The notes under the pieces were generated by a model that was given only the letters and a program-made list of their open reading frames with translations, did no database searches and was not told the origin of the DNA. Of a stretch of DNA of 64,000 nt, positions 17,778-27,259 are shown piece after piece. This DNA is from an uncultured Ignavibacteria bacterium (lineage in GTDB: Bacteria; Bacteroidota; Ignavibacteria; Kapaibacteriales; UBA2268), in assembly GCA_903862655.1 (NCBI GenBank), contig CAIOZA010000095.1, positions 26,202 to 90,201 of the forward strand, read 5' to 3'. Every line of letters begins with the position of its first letter. Position 1 is the stretch's first letter. Both the position numbers and the translations under genes were made by a program.

Positions 17778-19106
17778 ATGAAAAAAATTTCTATAGGTTT
17801 GATTTTATTATTATCCTTTTGTAATTCAATCCATTCTCAAGACAAAGACTGGAAGAAAGTTGATACAAGACCAGATTACTCAACAAAAATGACCTATAGT
17901 TCATATAGATCAATAAAATGTTTCGATTCATTAAATTGCATGATATACGGTGCATTATATGGTGCAGGTGGCTATTATTTCAGGAGAACAACAGACGGGG
18001 GGGATTCATGGAATACAATCTTTTCGGATTCTGCATATTTTATTGATTTTGGAAATGAGTATTGGGTGCCTGATTTACATGATATAGCTTATCCCAGCAG
18101 AAAAATATTTATTGCTGTGGGTGATTCAGGTTTAATAGTTAGAACAGCTGATAGCGGCAAAACTTGGCATAAATCAACCTATATAAAGAATTGTTATTTG
18201 TTCAGAATTAGAATGTTTGACGAAAATTATGGTATTATTGAAGGTTGTAAGAGACCATGTAATAATGATTCAGATGGTTTTTACTTAGAAACAATTGATG
18301 GTGGCGAAACTTGGAATAAAATGATCAGACCGCCAGGCATTAGTTTTGCTGAATTTGAAATTGTAAATAGAAATCTAATTTGCGGTTTAACATGGTTAAC
18401 AACTCCAGACTCATTAAGGAAAGAATATATAATTTGGGTTCATGATGGGTGGAAATCGTTTGATACAGTTCCCAAGCCTACCTATGGATTTCATTTTGAC
18501 TTTATTAATGAAAAAAAAGGATGGATATCCGGTGGAAAAAAAATACTATATCAAGGGTTTAATGTTTGGACACAAGTTATATATCATACATCAGACGGTG
18601 GAAAAACATTTGATATTCAAAGAGATACTATGTACAATGGAGTACCTATTGATGATATAAAATTTTATGATGAAAATTTCGGAATAGGTGCAAGCGAAGT
18701 TAGTCATGTAGTTATGACAGATAACGGAGGTAAGAATTGGAGAAATGTTAAAATTGCCTATACAAAACCCAATGATGGTTATTCATATATCGTATTGAGC
18801 ATTCAAATTCCCTCATATACTACTGCTTATGTAATTCTTGAATATGATTATATATACAAATACACCCGCGACTGGACAGATGTGGTGGAAGAAAAAATCG
18901 ATACTGATTTTGAGGTTTCCCCCAATCCGGCTACGGATTTCATAGAAATAAAGCAGGTAACAACTAAACCAATTGCAATATATTCAGTTCTAGGTATTAA
19001 ACTTATCGAATCTGAATACAAAGAGAAAATAGACGTCTCCGGCTTGGCTCCGGGGATGTATTTTGTGAGAATAGGGGATAAGGTTAGCAAGTTTATAAAA
19101 ATATAA
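17778..19106 (+). CDS. Secreted YCF48/BNR-type protein with T9SS sorting domain
   Basis: 442 residues with a signal peptide (about 1-20, ending HSQ) and AGGAGA before the ATG. It has Asp-box-like repeats (TTDGGDSW, TADSGKTW, TIDGGETW, TSDGGKTF, TDNGGKNW) spread over residues 75-330, suggesting a propeller. The C-terminal ~70 residues are a type A sorting domain (SPNPATDFIEI, then SGLAPGMYFVRIGDKVSKF). Part of that domain is nearly identical at DNA level to the preceding gene (about 30 bases around the PNPATDFIEI codons), so the domains were duplicated or converted recently. Cargo function unknown. Confidence 0.87.
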   Translation: MKKISIGLILLLSFCNSIHSQDKDWKKVDTRPDYSTKMTYSSYRSIKCFDSLNCMIYGALYGAGGYYFRRTTDGGDSWNTIFSDSAYFIDFGNEYWVPDLHDIAYPSRKIFIAVGDSGLIVRTADSGKTWHKSTYIKNCYLFRIRMFDENYGIIEGCKRPCNNDSDGFYLETIDGGETWNKMIRPPGISFAEFEIVNRNLICGLTWLTTPDSLRKEYIIWVHDGWKSFDTVPKPTYGFHFDFINEKKGWISGGKKILYQGFNVWTQVIYHTSDGGKTFDIQRDTMYNGVPIDDIKFYDENFGIGASEVSHVVMTDNGGKNWRNVKIAYTKPNDGYSYIVLSIQIPSYTTAYVILEYDYIYKYTRDWTDVVEEKIDTDFEVSPNPATDFIEIKQVTTKPIAIYSVLGIKLIESEYKEKIDVSGLAPGMYFVRIGDKVSKFIKI

Positions 19107-19110
19107 TATA

Positions 19111-19167
19111 TATTTCCTTTTAAAACCGTTTCTTTGAAAAATTACCTTCTTTTTCGCATATTGCATT
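19111..19167. repeat. 57-base dispersed repeat, copy 2
   Basis: Partner of 8313-8369: 26 identical bases at the start and GCATATTGCATT at the same offset. It begins 5 bases after the stop codon of the second cargo gene. Confidence 0.75.
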
Positions 19168-19173
19168 GTATTC

Positions 19174-19224
19174 TTTCCCCTCATTTTTAAGGAGGGGTGG
19201 ATCGACGCAGTCGAGACGGGGTGG
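19174..19224 (-). repeat. CCACCCC-family palindromic element, intergenic copy
   Basis: On the minus strand it reads CCACCCCGTC, then a TCGA..TCGA hairpin, then CCACCCCTCCTT and a CCCCTC..GAGGGG hairpin. It is related to the translated copy at 17581-17622. Confidence 0.7.
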
Positions 19225-19580
19225 TAATAGCATTAATTCCCTCTCCAATTGTCGGAGAGCGTTAGAGTGAGGAAAATTCTGTATTTATTGCCCATTAATC
19301 CTTGCTCGTTGTTCCTTGAAATGAGCTACGTAGTAGCGTACTGTTTGTAGAAAAAAAATAACAGAACGAACCAAATCTCCATCGGAGCGACCTGAAATCA
19401 AAAAAAGCGTTGAAATTGATGCAAAAGTGCAAACCCAAAAGAAATGTCATTGAAATATAAAGAGGTTACAAACATTTTATATAACTTATTATTCATTAAA
19501 ATAGTGCAAAAGATGCAAAAAAAAATGCAAAAGATGCAGTAATATAATGCAAATAGTCTAACTATCTTCCCCTCTGCGGA

Positions 19581-19658
19581 CAAAGAATCGATGTCTCCGG
19601 CTTGACTCCGGGCATGTATTTTGTGCGGATTGGGGATAGAGTTAAAGAATTATTCTTA
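19581..19658 (+). pseudogene. Orphan remnant of a T9SS sorting domain
   Basis: In the frame starting at 19581 the sequence reads RIDVSGLTPGMYFVRIGDRV. This is almost the same as the end of the cargo gene at 17778-19106 (IDVSGLAPGMYFVRIGDKV), but there is no gene body or start in front of it and the usual KFIKI ending is lost. It is the tail of a third cargo gene whose 5' part has gone or been replaced by repeats. Confidence 0.75.
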
Positions 19659-19682
19659 TATCTGTTTGAGATAAATTTACTA

Positions 19683-21269
19683 TTAATGCTTTAGTTTAAG
19701 CCGAATCGTAAATTTTGTACCTTTGTTGACTTCACTTTCAACAAAAATTTTGCCGTTATGACCTTCGATTATCCATTTAACAATTGCCAGACCAAGTCCA
19801 ACACCAAAGATGTTGCTTGAACGTGCTTTGTCAACACGATATAATCTGTCAAAGATATAAGGGAGATCATCAGCCGGAATGCCGTTCCCTGTATCTGAAA
19901 TTACTATTTCTGCGCTATCCTTTGTTTTGATTAATTGAATTAATACGCTTCCACCTTTCTTAGTATATTTGATAGCGTTATCGACAATGTTCAATATCGC
20001 CTGATGCATTCTCGCACCATCAAAAGGAAGTTCAACATCTGTTTCGATCTCAGAAGTAACATTCACCCCTTTTGATTCTGCTAAAATCTCTGCATCTTCG
20101 GATATATCATTTAAAAGTTTAGTTAAACTGCCGACTGTCAGGTTCATCTTAACCTGACCACTTTCTGCTCTTGATAAATCCAACAGGGTTTCTACAACGT
20201 TCGTCAATCTAGCAACTTCTTCGAGGGCACTGATTATTATATCCTCATATTGGGCCGGAGTCTTCTGACTGTGAAGAGCTATTTCGAGTTCTCCCTGAAG
20301 AATTGTTAGAGGTGTACGGAGTTCGTGAGAAGCATCAGAGGTAAATTTCTTAATTTGATTGAATGAACTTTCCAATCGTTCTATCATTTGATTTAGGGTT
20401 CGTGTTAAATGCCCTACTTCGTCATTTGTGTTGATGACAGGCAACCTGTTACTTAGATTGCTGGCTGAGATGGCGTCAGCTTCCTGAGTGATGTTCTCTA
20501 TTGTTTTTAATGAAATTTTTGAAAGCAAAAGCCCACCAATAACCGAAATTATCAAGATGAACGGGAAAGCTATAATCTGAATGGCAAACAGCTGATTTGT
20601 AGTAGAATTTATGTCTGACAGAATATAACCAATTGATATGATGGCATTGTCAGTTCGCTTCACTAATAATCTGACAGCTTCTCCATGAATATTAAGGTTA
20701 GCAAATAGAGAATCGATTTTTACTGAAGCATCTTTATCATAAGTTAGGGTAATTAAAGAATCTTTATCTTTTAGTGCGATTGTGTCCTTTCTAAGAAACA
20801 TTTCAATATCATCCAATTTTGGCAGTGAATCATTAGCTAGATTCTTTGATCTCCAGATGATTTCATTACTAGTGTCTGCAACCTGAATGAAATAATTTCT
20901 TGGATTTAAAAGGATATGTTCATAAACGGCAGACCACACTATATCCGGCGTTTCTTCAGATTCTGCTGATTTAGAAATATTAGGACGCAACGGACCAACG
21001 AATCTGGCACGTTCACTCTCCCGAAATAATTCGAATTTATCATCATTCTTTAATTTGTCTGATTTATTTTTTCTAAATTCACTTTTAGGTTTCTTCTTTA
21101 TCACATAGTCCAAAGAAGTAGCAACCCTGGCAAGTGAAGCATCAAGATTGGAGTGTAGATCATTCATAACAGAGAAATAGGTATATGCTCCGAATGCAAG
21201 TAAAGATATTGCAACGATAGCACTATACCATATCGAAAGACGAACTCTGAGCGATAATTTAGATGCCAA
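19683..21269 (-). CDS. Membrane sensor histidine kinase (HAMP, HisKA, HATPase)
   Basis: 528 residues. TM1 is near residues 12-34 and TM2 near 225-250, enclosing a ~190-residue periplasmic sensor region, followed by a HAMP segment. The phospho-acceptor is His315 (SDASHELRTPL). The ATPase domain has an N box (NIVDNAIKYT), G1 (DTGNGIP), F box and G2 (GVGLGLAIV). The start is a TTG at 21269: there is no nearby in-frame ATG, and AAGGGA lies 5 bases upstream. It resembles CusS/ArlS-type kinases. No response-regulator gene with an output domain adjoins it, so it is an orphan here. Signal unknown. Confidence 0.92.
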   Translation of the reverse strand: MASKLSLRVRLSIWYSAIVAISLLAFGAYTYFSVMNDLHSNLDASLARVATSLDYVIKKKPKSEFRKNKSDKLKNDDKFELFRESERARFVGPLRPNISKSAESEETPDIVWSAVYEHILLNPRNYFIQVADTSNEIIWRSKNLANDSLPKLDDIEMFLRKDTIALKDKDSLITLTYDKDASVKIDSLFANLNIHGEAVRLLVKRTDNAIISIGYILSDINSTTNQLFAIQIIAFPFILIISVIGGLLLSKISLKTIENITQEADAISASNLSNRLPVINTNDEVGHLTRTLNQMIERLESSFNQIKKFTSDASHELRTPLTILQGELEIALHSQKTPAQYEDIIISALEEVARLTNVVETLLDLSRAESGQVKMNLTVGSLTKLLNDISEDAEILAESKGVNVTSEIETDVELPFDGARMHQAILNIVDNAIKYTKKGGSVLIQLIKTKDSAEIVISDTGNGIPADDLPYIFDRLYRVDKARSSNIFGVGLGLAIVKWIIEGHNGKIFVESEVNKGTKFTIRLKLKH

Positions 21270-21474
21270 TTGTATCCCTTAATGATAAAAGAGTTTTTAA
21301 GGTTTTCAAATTTACTTAATTTATATATCTATCACGAAAAAAACATCAATTTCTTTTCTTAATTTAAATTAATGTAAATCTAATATTTAAATTGCATCAT
21401 ATTTATTAAATTACAAATCTACTAATACGTATCTAAGTAATAAGTTTATTATAAAGTGAAATTTCTATTTGTGA

Positions 21475-24400
21475 ATGTCCGAAAACGATAAAAATAATAT
21501 AGAGCCAGATGATCGCGTAGAAGATACTGCTGAACAAACGAATGAACCAGGAAAAAAATCTGGATTTGCCCGATTTCGCAAAATTCTTCTACGTTTTGCT
21601 GTTTTTATTCTATTGATCTTTACAATAATATCAGCTGCTTTTATTGGGCTATCTCAATCCAAATGGTTTAGAGCTACATTTTATGGATGGGTTCTTAATG
21701 TCGTCAATAATCAATTGGAAGGTAGGATAGAAGTCTCGGACATAAAAATACTACCATTCGAAGGTATTCAAATTTGGGATTTAAGGTTGTTAGCAGCTGG
21801 GGATACTTTAGCTTTTGTTGATAGAGTCCAGATAAAATATTCCTTTAGTCCCATTCTAAGTAATTACCTTTATATCAAATCGATAGAATTGGATAACCCA
21901 TCTATAAAGTTAATCAAGAACACACAAGATAATTCCTGGAATTTTGCCCATTTCACAAAACCAAGCACTGATACTTCTGCGTCAAAAAAGCTTAATTGGA
22001 TATTTGATCTGCAAAAATTAGAGATCATCAACGGTAAAATGATAGTCTATGACCCGACACCGAGGGATTCTAATAATAATTTCAACTTTTCTGATCTTAA
22101 GCTAAAGAATCTAAATGTCAAATTAAAAGCCAAAGCAGAGTTATTGAAGGATATTATATTCGCCCAGATTGATAAATTTGAATTCGAAGAGGTAAATAAC
22201 AATTTCAAAGTGAAAAACCTAAGTCTAGAGTTAGTTGCTAAGAATCCGGGTGTCGAGATTCGTCGTATGCAGTTATTGACCAATGTTGCCGATGTTAATA
22301 TTACTGCTTCCAGCAAGGAGTTTAATATCTTCAAGTCAATATCTGATTCGTCGATACAGAACTCCATTTATAATGGGAATATTGCACTAAAAAATATAAC
22401 TCTAAGATCACTTAATAAATTTGTTAACAGCATCCCTCCTTTGGATGAATCAATTGATTTGAAATTTATCGCTTCCGGGAAACCGAATAATCTTGACTTT
22501 AGTAATCTTGAAATTGACAAAGGCAAAAGTCATATTTTCATCAATGGAAAATTAAAGGAAGCCATTAATTCAAAAGGCATGCAGGCTACGGCTACAATAA
22601 GTCATTCAGAGATCGTACAGAATGATTTCAAGAAGATTCTTGAATATTATCAAGTCGATCTCCCTTACTTTGATGTTGTTGAAATTGAAAATATCTCGGC
22701 AGTTTATACAAATGATTCGCTTTATTCTAATCTGAAAATTAAGACACCAAACGGCAAATTCAATGGACAAATAGGAATAGGCTTCCACGAGAAATTGTTC
22801 TATAAAATCAATCTTACTTTCGAAGATTTCAATCTTGGTGGATTACTAGAAAAAAATGAGCTAATAAGCAACTTTAATGGTGATGTAAATCTCACTGGAA
22901 GCGGTACAGACTTTCAAAAAATGAATTCAAAAGTGTATCTAAAAATCACTAATTCTGATTTTAACAAATATAATATCGGACAAATGAATCTATATGCTCA
23001 AGTTTCAACGGGTGCCAAGATAAATATAGATACTCTTCGCCTAGCACTGAGACACGGCTATAAGGATTCAACCATCCGTTCCTCCGATTATTCAAAAGTG
23101 AATATTACTGGTAATCTGGATTTTGCTGATCTAAAAAATCCTGCATATAATCTTATTCTGAAACTAGATGAATTCAATATGGCGAAAATGTTCGTGAATG
23201 AGATGGCTCCGGAGTATGTTGAATCAACAATTAAAATTGCCGGCGTAGGATTTAATCCCGATGAAATGAATACAAAACTTAATGCTCAGATCGACAATAT
23301 GGTATTCAAAAACCGAGCATTAATGCCTTTCGACTTAGATGTGGACGTACAGAAATTTGAAGATGGCAATAGATCAATAATCGTAAATTCAAATCTGTTT
23401 GAAATTGATTTGTCCGGCAGATTTGCTGTTGCTGACTTTGCGTTTATCTCCGATTATCCGGTTGGAGAACTTGTTACGTTGATTAATAAAAAGGTTTTCG
23501 GACTAACAAGTAATTCTGATAATAACAATTCCCCTTATGAGTTCAATTACAGGCAACATGGGAGTTTTAAGCCATTCGCTATGAACCTGAAAGCAACAGT
23601 TAAGGATATAACGCCTATAGCAATTGCAATTCACCAGGATAAACTTTCCTGTAAAGCAAAAATTGATATGACAGTCAACGTAGATGAAAACTCGAGTATA
23701 ATGGATTTGAAGAGTCTGGAGGTTACTAATTTTCATTATCAGAATTCATTGGCCAATATTTCTTTAAATCCTATGGATATTTCGGCTAAGGTTGTTATGA
23801 ATCTTCAAGATTCTCTCCCAAACTTCGATGAAGTATCTTTAAAATTAGATGGACACACAGAGAGCTTAATAAATTCGCTAATATTTGAAAAGCCATACGC
23901 TGAGTTCTTTTACCGGAACGATAAAATGACAATGAAAATGTCATCGGTGCTGAATGGATTTCTGGACTTCAGTACTCGAGGGCTCCTGACGTTCAATACA
24001 GACAACTATGAATTCAAAATTGATTCACTTAAAACGGCATTCATCAACAAGTTTTACTGGAATAACAGTGAACAGATTAATATGCAGTTAACAAGATCAG
24101 GTCTGGATATTGGAAATATTACAATGCACAGAAGTGGAGCCGAAAAGATCCTGATAAGTGGCATGATCAATCCAGATTATGCAAAGAATTTTAGCGTCAC
24201 AGTTAGTGATTTCCCGATAAACGAAATAAACTATTTTATTCCAGATAATTACAAGAGATATACTCAGGATCTCTCAGGTTCTCTTAAGAAATTCAATCTT
24301 GTTATTAATGACAGTCTGAACTCTCCAGTAATGAGCATGAAGCTTGAAACTGGCGATTTAATGTCCAAGGACAGCTATCTGGGCTGGCTGAGCGGATCGG

Positions 24401-26103
24401 CAGATTATTCTAACAAGAATTTAACCGGGTTTGTTCATTTACAGAATACTACCACAAAAAAGGAAATCTTGAATATTGGGGTAAAAACTCTTCCTGTTGA
24501 TTTAGCTATTTATGGCGAAGGAGACAGGTTTATTGATGGAAGACAGGTAATAATAATCGCAAAGGCTTACGACCTTCCTCTAGCAATCGTTGGACCTTTC
24601 ATTCCTCCTGTAATTACCAATATGAAGGGCACGGCTGACGCTACAATCAATGTTACCGGCACCAAACAGGACATATTCTATGGTGGATTGATTACAGCCA
24701 AGAGGGCCAATTTTCTGATGGTGACTAATAATCTGTATTACACCGCAAGTGGAGACATAAATGTCATAAAGGATGATCTTACATTAAAGAATGTAGTTTT
24801 GGAAAACAATCCTGCTGATCTTCTAAATGGCAAAGCCTATATTGATGGAACTGTTAAACTAAAGAATTTTGATATTGAAGGATTTGATTTTTACACAAAG
24901 TCCAAAGGAATAAAACTTCTCGGAATGCAGTCTATCAAGAACATGCCCACATTATATGGTGATTTCATAATTGCTTCGGGAAAAGCTCCAATAAGATTCT
25001 ATGGTTCATTTTCTGACCCTTATTTATCTGGTGATGTTTCCATTCTTAAATCCCGCATCAACATGCCTGTAGTAGAAACCAGAGATCAGCTGCAGAATAC
25101 AGGTCTTAAATATGAGATAAAAGGTTCTAAGCTGATCGTGAATGAATTCAATAAAGATTCAATCGATAAAGCTATAACCGACAACGAAAAGAACAGGAAA
25201 CAAGAGGATAAGCAAAAGTCTGCTAATGCCGGTAAAAGTTTTGCGGATATAATTCATTACGACATGTATGTAAACTTTGTTAATCCGATGGAAGTTCTTA
25301 TGGAAATAAACCGATTCGGTCAGGTTTACGCTGTTGTTACAACAAAGGATCCGAATACGGCTATTCATTATTATGTTGATCCTGCCAAAAAGCAGAATTT
25401 AATTATTGGCGATTTGATATTAAAACAAAATTCAACGATGAAATTTATCAAAGTATTTAATATCGGTGGCAATGTCAGCTTTCCGACAGGCTCTATGGAT
25501 AATCCCGGATTGAATTTAAAAGCTACATATCGTGGTCAGACAAATCTCAAGAATAGAACGAGAAACTTTACGGTTGATATGTACATCTCCGGTTCGAAAA
25601 ACAGTCCGCTTGTAACATTTGACTATAATCTAGATGGTGAATCAGCCAGGGGTGATTCTACAAAAATTCGGGAGAATGCTCTTTTCCTGCTAGGTTTCGG
25701 TATGACCAAAACAGAATTCGAGACACCGTCCAATGGAGGTAAAGCTCTCGGCGTTGATGAAATTGGTGCCTCGACTGTAGCGGCTATGCTTTCGAAATCA
25801 GTTACAGAAATGCTTCAGGGGTCTTTTATCTCTAGTGCAGACATTGATCTGCAGGGAGGTTCTTTCCAAAATGCAAAGCTGAAACTTACAGGTCAGGTAG
25901 GCGGTATAACGTGGAATGTTGGCGGTACTGTCGCTGACTTCATGAATAATAATGAATTTACCGCTGAAATCCCAATTGGAATGATATTATATCCCGATTT
26001 GCTCAAATCTCTATTTTTTCAATTCAGCAAATCTGTTAATCCTCCATCAAACGTATCCCGCAACCAGAAAGATTGGGAAGTCCGACTCAAGTTTGATTTT
26101 TAG
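21475..26103 (+). CDS. TamB-like (AsmA superfamily) translocation/assembly protein
   Basis: 1542 residues. A charged cytoplasmic N-terminus is followed by one transmembrane segment (about 36-60), then a very long region of amphipathic beta-strands with many conserved NxxG and D(I/L)xG turns. The last ~350 residues match the TamB C-terminal domain (GNVSFPTGSMDNPGLNLKATY, later WNVGGTVADF, and an outer-membrane-like end KFDF). TamB-like proteins span the periplasm and are linked to outer-membrane protein assembly and phospholipid transport. No TamA/BamA partner is adjacent. The gene diverges from the sensor kinase; the 205-base gap must hold both promoters. Confidence 0.85.
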   Translation: MSENDKNNIEPDDRVEDTAEQTNEPGKKSGFARFRKILLRFAVFILLIFTIISAAFIGLSQSKWFRATFYGWVLNVVNNQLEGRIEVSDIKILPFEGIQIWDLRLLAAGDTLAFVDRVQIKYSFSPILSNYLYIKSIELDNPSIKLIKNTQDNSWNFAHFTKPSTDTSASKKLNWIFDLQKLEIINGKMIVYDPTPRDSNNNFNFSDLKLKNLNVKLKAKAELLKDIIFAQIDKFEFEEVNNNFKVKNLSLELVAKNPGVEIRRMQLLTNVADVNITASSKEFNIFKSISDSSIQNSIYNGNIALKNITLRSLNKFVNSIPPLDESIDLKFIASGKPNNLDFSNLEIDKGKSHIFINGKLKEAINSKGMQATATISHSEIVQNDFKKILEYYQVDLPYFDVVEIENISAVYTNDSLYSNLKIKTPNGKFNGQIGIGFHEKLFYKINLTFEDFNLGGLLEKNELISNFNGDVNLTGSGTDFQKMNSKVYLKITNSDFNKYNIGQMNLYAQVSTGAKINIDTLRLALRHGYKDSTIRSSDYSKVNITGNLDFADLKNPAYNLILKLDEFNMAKMFVNEMAPEYVESTIKIAGVGFNPDEMNTKLNAQIDNMVFKNRALMPFDLDVDVQKFEDGNRSIIVNSNLFEIDLSGRFAVADFAFISDYPVGELVTLINKKVFGLTSNSDNNNSPYEFNYRQHGSFKPFAMNLKATVKDITPIAIAIHQDKLSCKAKIDMTVNVDENSSIMDLKSLEVTNFHYQNSLANISLNPMDISAKVVMNLQDSLPNFDEVSLKLDGHTESLINSLIFEKPYAEFFYRNDKMTMKMSSVLNGFLDFSTRGLLTFNTDNYEFKIDSLKTAFINKFYWNNSEQINMQLTRSGLDIGNITMHRSGAEKILISGMINPDYAKNFSVTVSDFPINEINYFIPDNYKRYTQDLSGSLKKFNLVINDSLNSPVMSMKLETGDLMSKDSYLGWLSGSADYSNKNLTGFVHLQNTTTKKEILNIGVKTLPVDLAIYGEGDRFIDGRQVIIIAKAYDLPLAIVGPFIPPVITNMKGTADATINVTGTKQDIFYGGLITAKRANFLMVTNNLYYTASGDINVIKDDLTLKNVVLENNPADLLNGKAYIDGTVKLKNFDIEGFDFYTKSKGIKLLGMQSIKNMPTLYGDFIIASGKAPIRFYGSFSDPYLSGDVSILKSRINMPVVETRDQLQNTGLKYEIKGSKLIVNEFNKDSIDKAITDNEKNRKQEDKQKSANAGKSFADIIHYDMYVNFVNPMEVLMEINRFGQVYAVVTTKDPNTAIHYYVDPAKKQNLIIGDLILKQNSTMKFIKVFNIGGNVSFPTGSMDNPGLNLKATYRGQTNLKNRTRNFTVDMYISGSKNSPLVTFDYNLDGESARGDSTKIRENALFLLGFGMTKTEFETPSNGGKALGVDEIGASTVAAMLSKSVTEMLQGSFISSADIDLQGGSFQNAKLKLTGQVGGITWNVGGTVADFMNNNEFTAEIPIGMILYPDLLKSLFFQFSKSVNPPSNVSRNQKDWEVRLKFDF

Positions 26104-26126
26104 CTAACAAACACTGCTTCATTTTT

Positions 26127-26157
26127 TGCATTGATTGCACTTTTTGCATCATTTGCA
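26127..26157. repeat. TGCA tetramers at exact 9-base spacing
   Basis: TGCA occurs at 26127, 26136, 26145 and 26154, each unit TGCA plus five AT-rich bases, just downstream of the TamB-like gene. Related but less regular runs lie at 19505-19551 and 8518-8530. Confidence 0.5.
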
Positions 26158-26256
26158 TGTTTTTTTTCTAATTTTCTTCAAAAAGATTACATTTACACGG
26201 AGAGCCACAGAAAAATTCAGAATTGCAATATTTACACAAATTGCAATTTGGTAAAT

Positions 26257-27033
26257 TTAGAACAAAACATCCAAAGAGAATAGAATATTCTGAAAATATT
26301 TTTGGATTTTTGAACTAATCATTGGTGTAAATGTAATATTTGCTATTTTGAACTCGGTTCCAATTCCAAGAGATAAACCAGTACCAAATACCGGAATGGA
26401 TTTATCCGAGCCTTCTCCGAAAACTGCAGTTCGGAAATTATCTTCATATCGGATAATGTATGGCTTAATAGGAAAATTACTTTTCAATGTGTCTAACCGT
26501 CCTGCGTCGCCACTATTTATATTTAGCTTCCGTATTTCATGATTTTGTGTTGTATAATACACCAGAGATCCAACATTAAGTACCAAATAGATTTCTGGTA
26601 ATTTGACGGAATACTGCAATTCAAGATTTACTCGACTGAAATCTTTGTTTATCGTATAAATAGTTCCGAAAGAACGATCGTAAGTTTCTCCATTACTAGT
26701 ATAAAGGCTTGGATAACTAGCACCATACTTTTCAGACTTTAAATCTTTATAATAGTCAAAGCTAAGGCTCATTCTTAGTCTGGACTCCAGATAATAATCG
26801 CTTAAATAGTTGATAGGCATCAATACGGCACCTCCAATTGAAAAACCATTTCCAACCGCATTTACAAAAAAGGGCAATAATGGATCATTGGGGTAACCTT
26901 CATCAGTATTAAAGCTACCTCGAAGAGAAGCCGCTGTGAAACCATATTTGGTAGTTAGTATCTCAGCCGAGAAAGCCTGATTGGAAAAGAAGATAATACA
27001 AAAAATTGCGAACAATAATTGTGGCTTTTTCAT
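26257..27033 (-). CDS. Predicted outer-membrane beta-barrel protein, unknown
   Basis: 258 residues with a signal peptide (about 1-22, ending FSAE) and GGAGGG before the ATG. The rest consists of alternating strands with aromatic girdle residues (YYLESRLRMSLSFDYY, VNLELQYSVKL, IYLVLNVGSLVYYTT) and a final strand ending in Phe (ILFSLDVLF), the usual outer-membrane insertion signal. This suggests an 8- to 10-stranded barrel. I do not recognise the family. It faces the TamB-like gene tail to tail. Confidence 0.7.
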   Translation of the reverse strand: MKKPQLLFAIFCIIFFSNQAFSAEILTTKYGFTAASLRGSFNTDEGYPNDPLLPFFVNAVGNGFSIGGAVLMPINYLSDYYLESRLRMSLSFDYYKDLKSEKYGASYPSLYTSNGETYDRSFGTIYTINKDFSRVNLELQYSVKLPEIYLVLNVGSLVYYTTQNHEIRKLNINSGDAGRLDTLKSNFPIKPYIIRYEDNFRTAVFGEGSDKSIPVFGTGLSLGIGTEFKIANITFTPMISSKIQKYFQNILFSLDVLF

Positions 27034-27130
27034 GGCTTAACCCTCCGGTAATGATTTATTTATACGAAAGTAAATAAAAGAAAGGGGAAATCCAAGAGAA
27101 AAATTTATGGGTAGTGATGAGAGAATACTA

Positions 27131-27195
27131 GGACACGGCACGCCGTGTCCCTACAGGATGAAAATGTCAAGGGCGGGTTTAGAACCCGCCCCTAC
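27131..27195 (-). repeat. Two adjacent GTAGG-family palindromic elements
   Basis: On the minus strand each starts GTAGG and continues into a 9-bp hairpin: GGACACGGC / GCCGTGTCC at 27131-27150, and GGGCGGGTT / AACCCGCCC at 27171-27191. The first is the intergenic relative of the translated element at 17511-17534. Confidence 0.8.
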
Positions 27196-27259
27196 ATGAA
27201 ATTTACTAGTTTCGGTTTTACTTTGTGATTGCAGGAATGAATGCATTTTATATCTATAT

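Larger units (their letters stand above)
19107..19579. repeat. Repeat mosaic downstream of the cargo genes
   Basis: No gene seen. Contents: the second copy of the 57-base repeat (19111-19167); the CCACCCC-family element (19174-19224); a CTCTCC..GGAGAG element (about 19239-19273) resembling a repeat type seen in many bacterial genomes; a GCTAC-GTA-GTAGC hairpin (19325-19337); and TGCA tetramers spaced 8-13 bases apart (19420-19431 and 19505-19551). At least four repeat types lie in under 500 bases. Confidence 0.65.
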
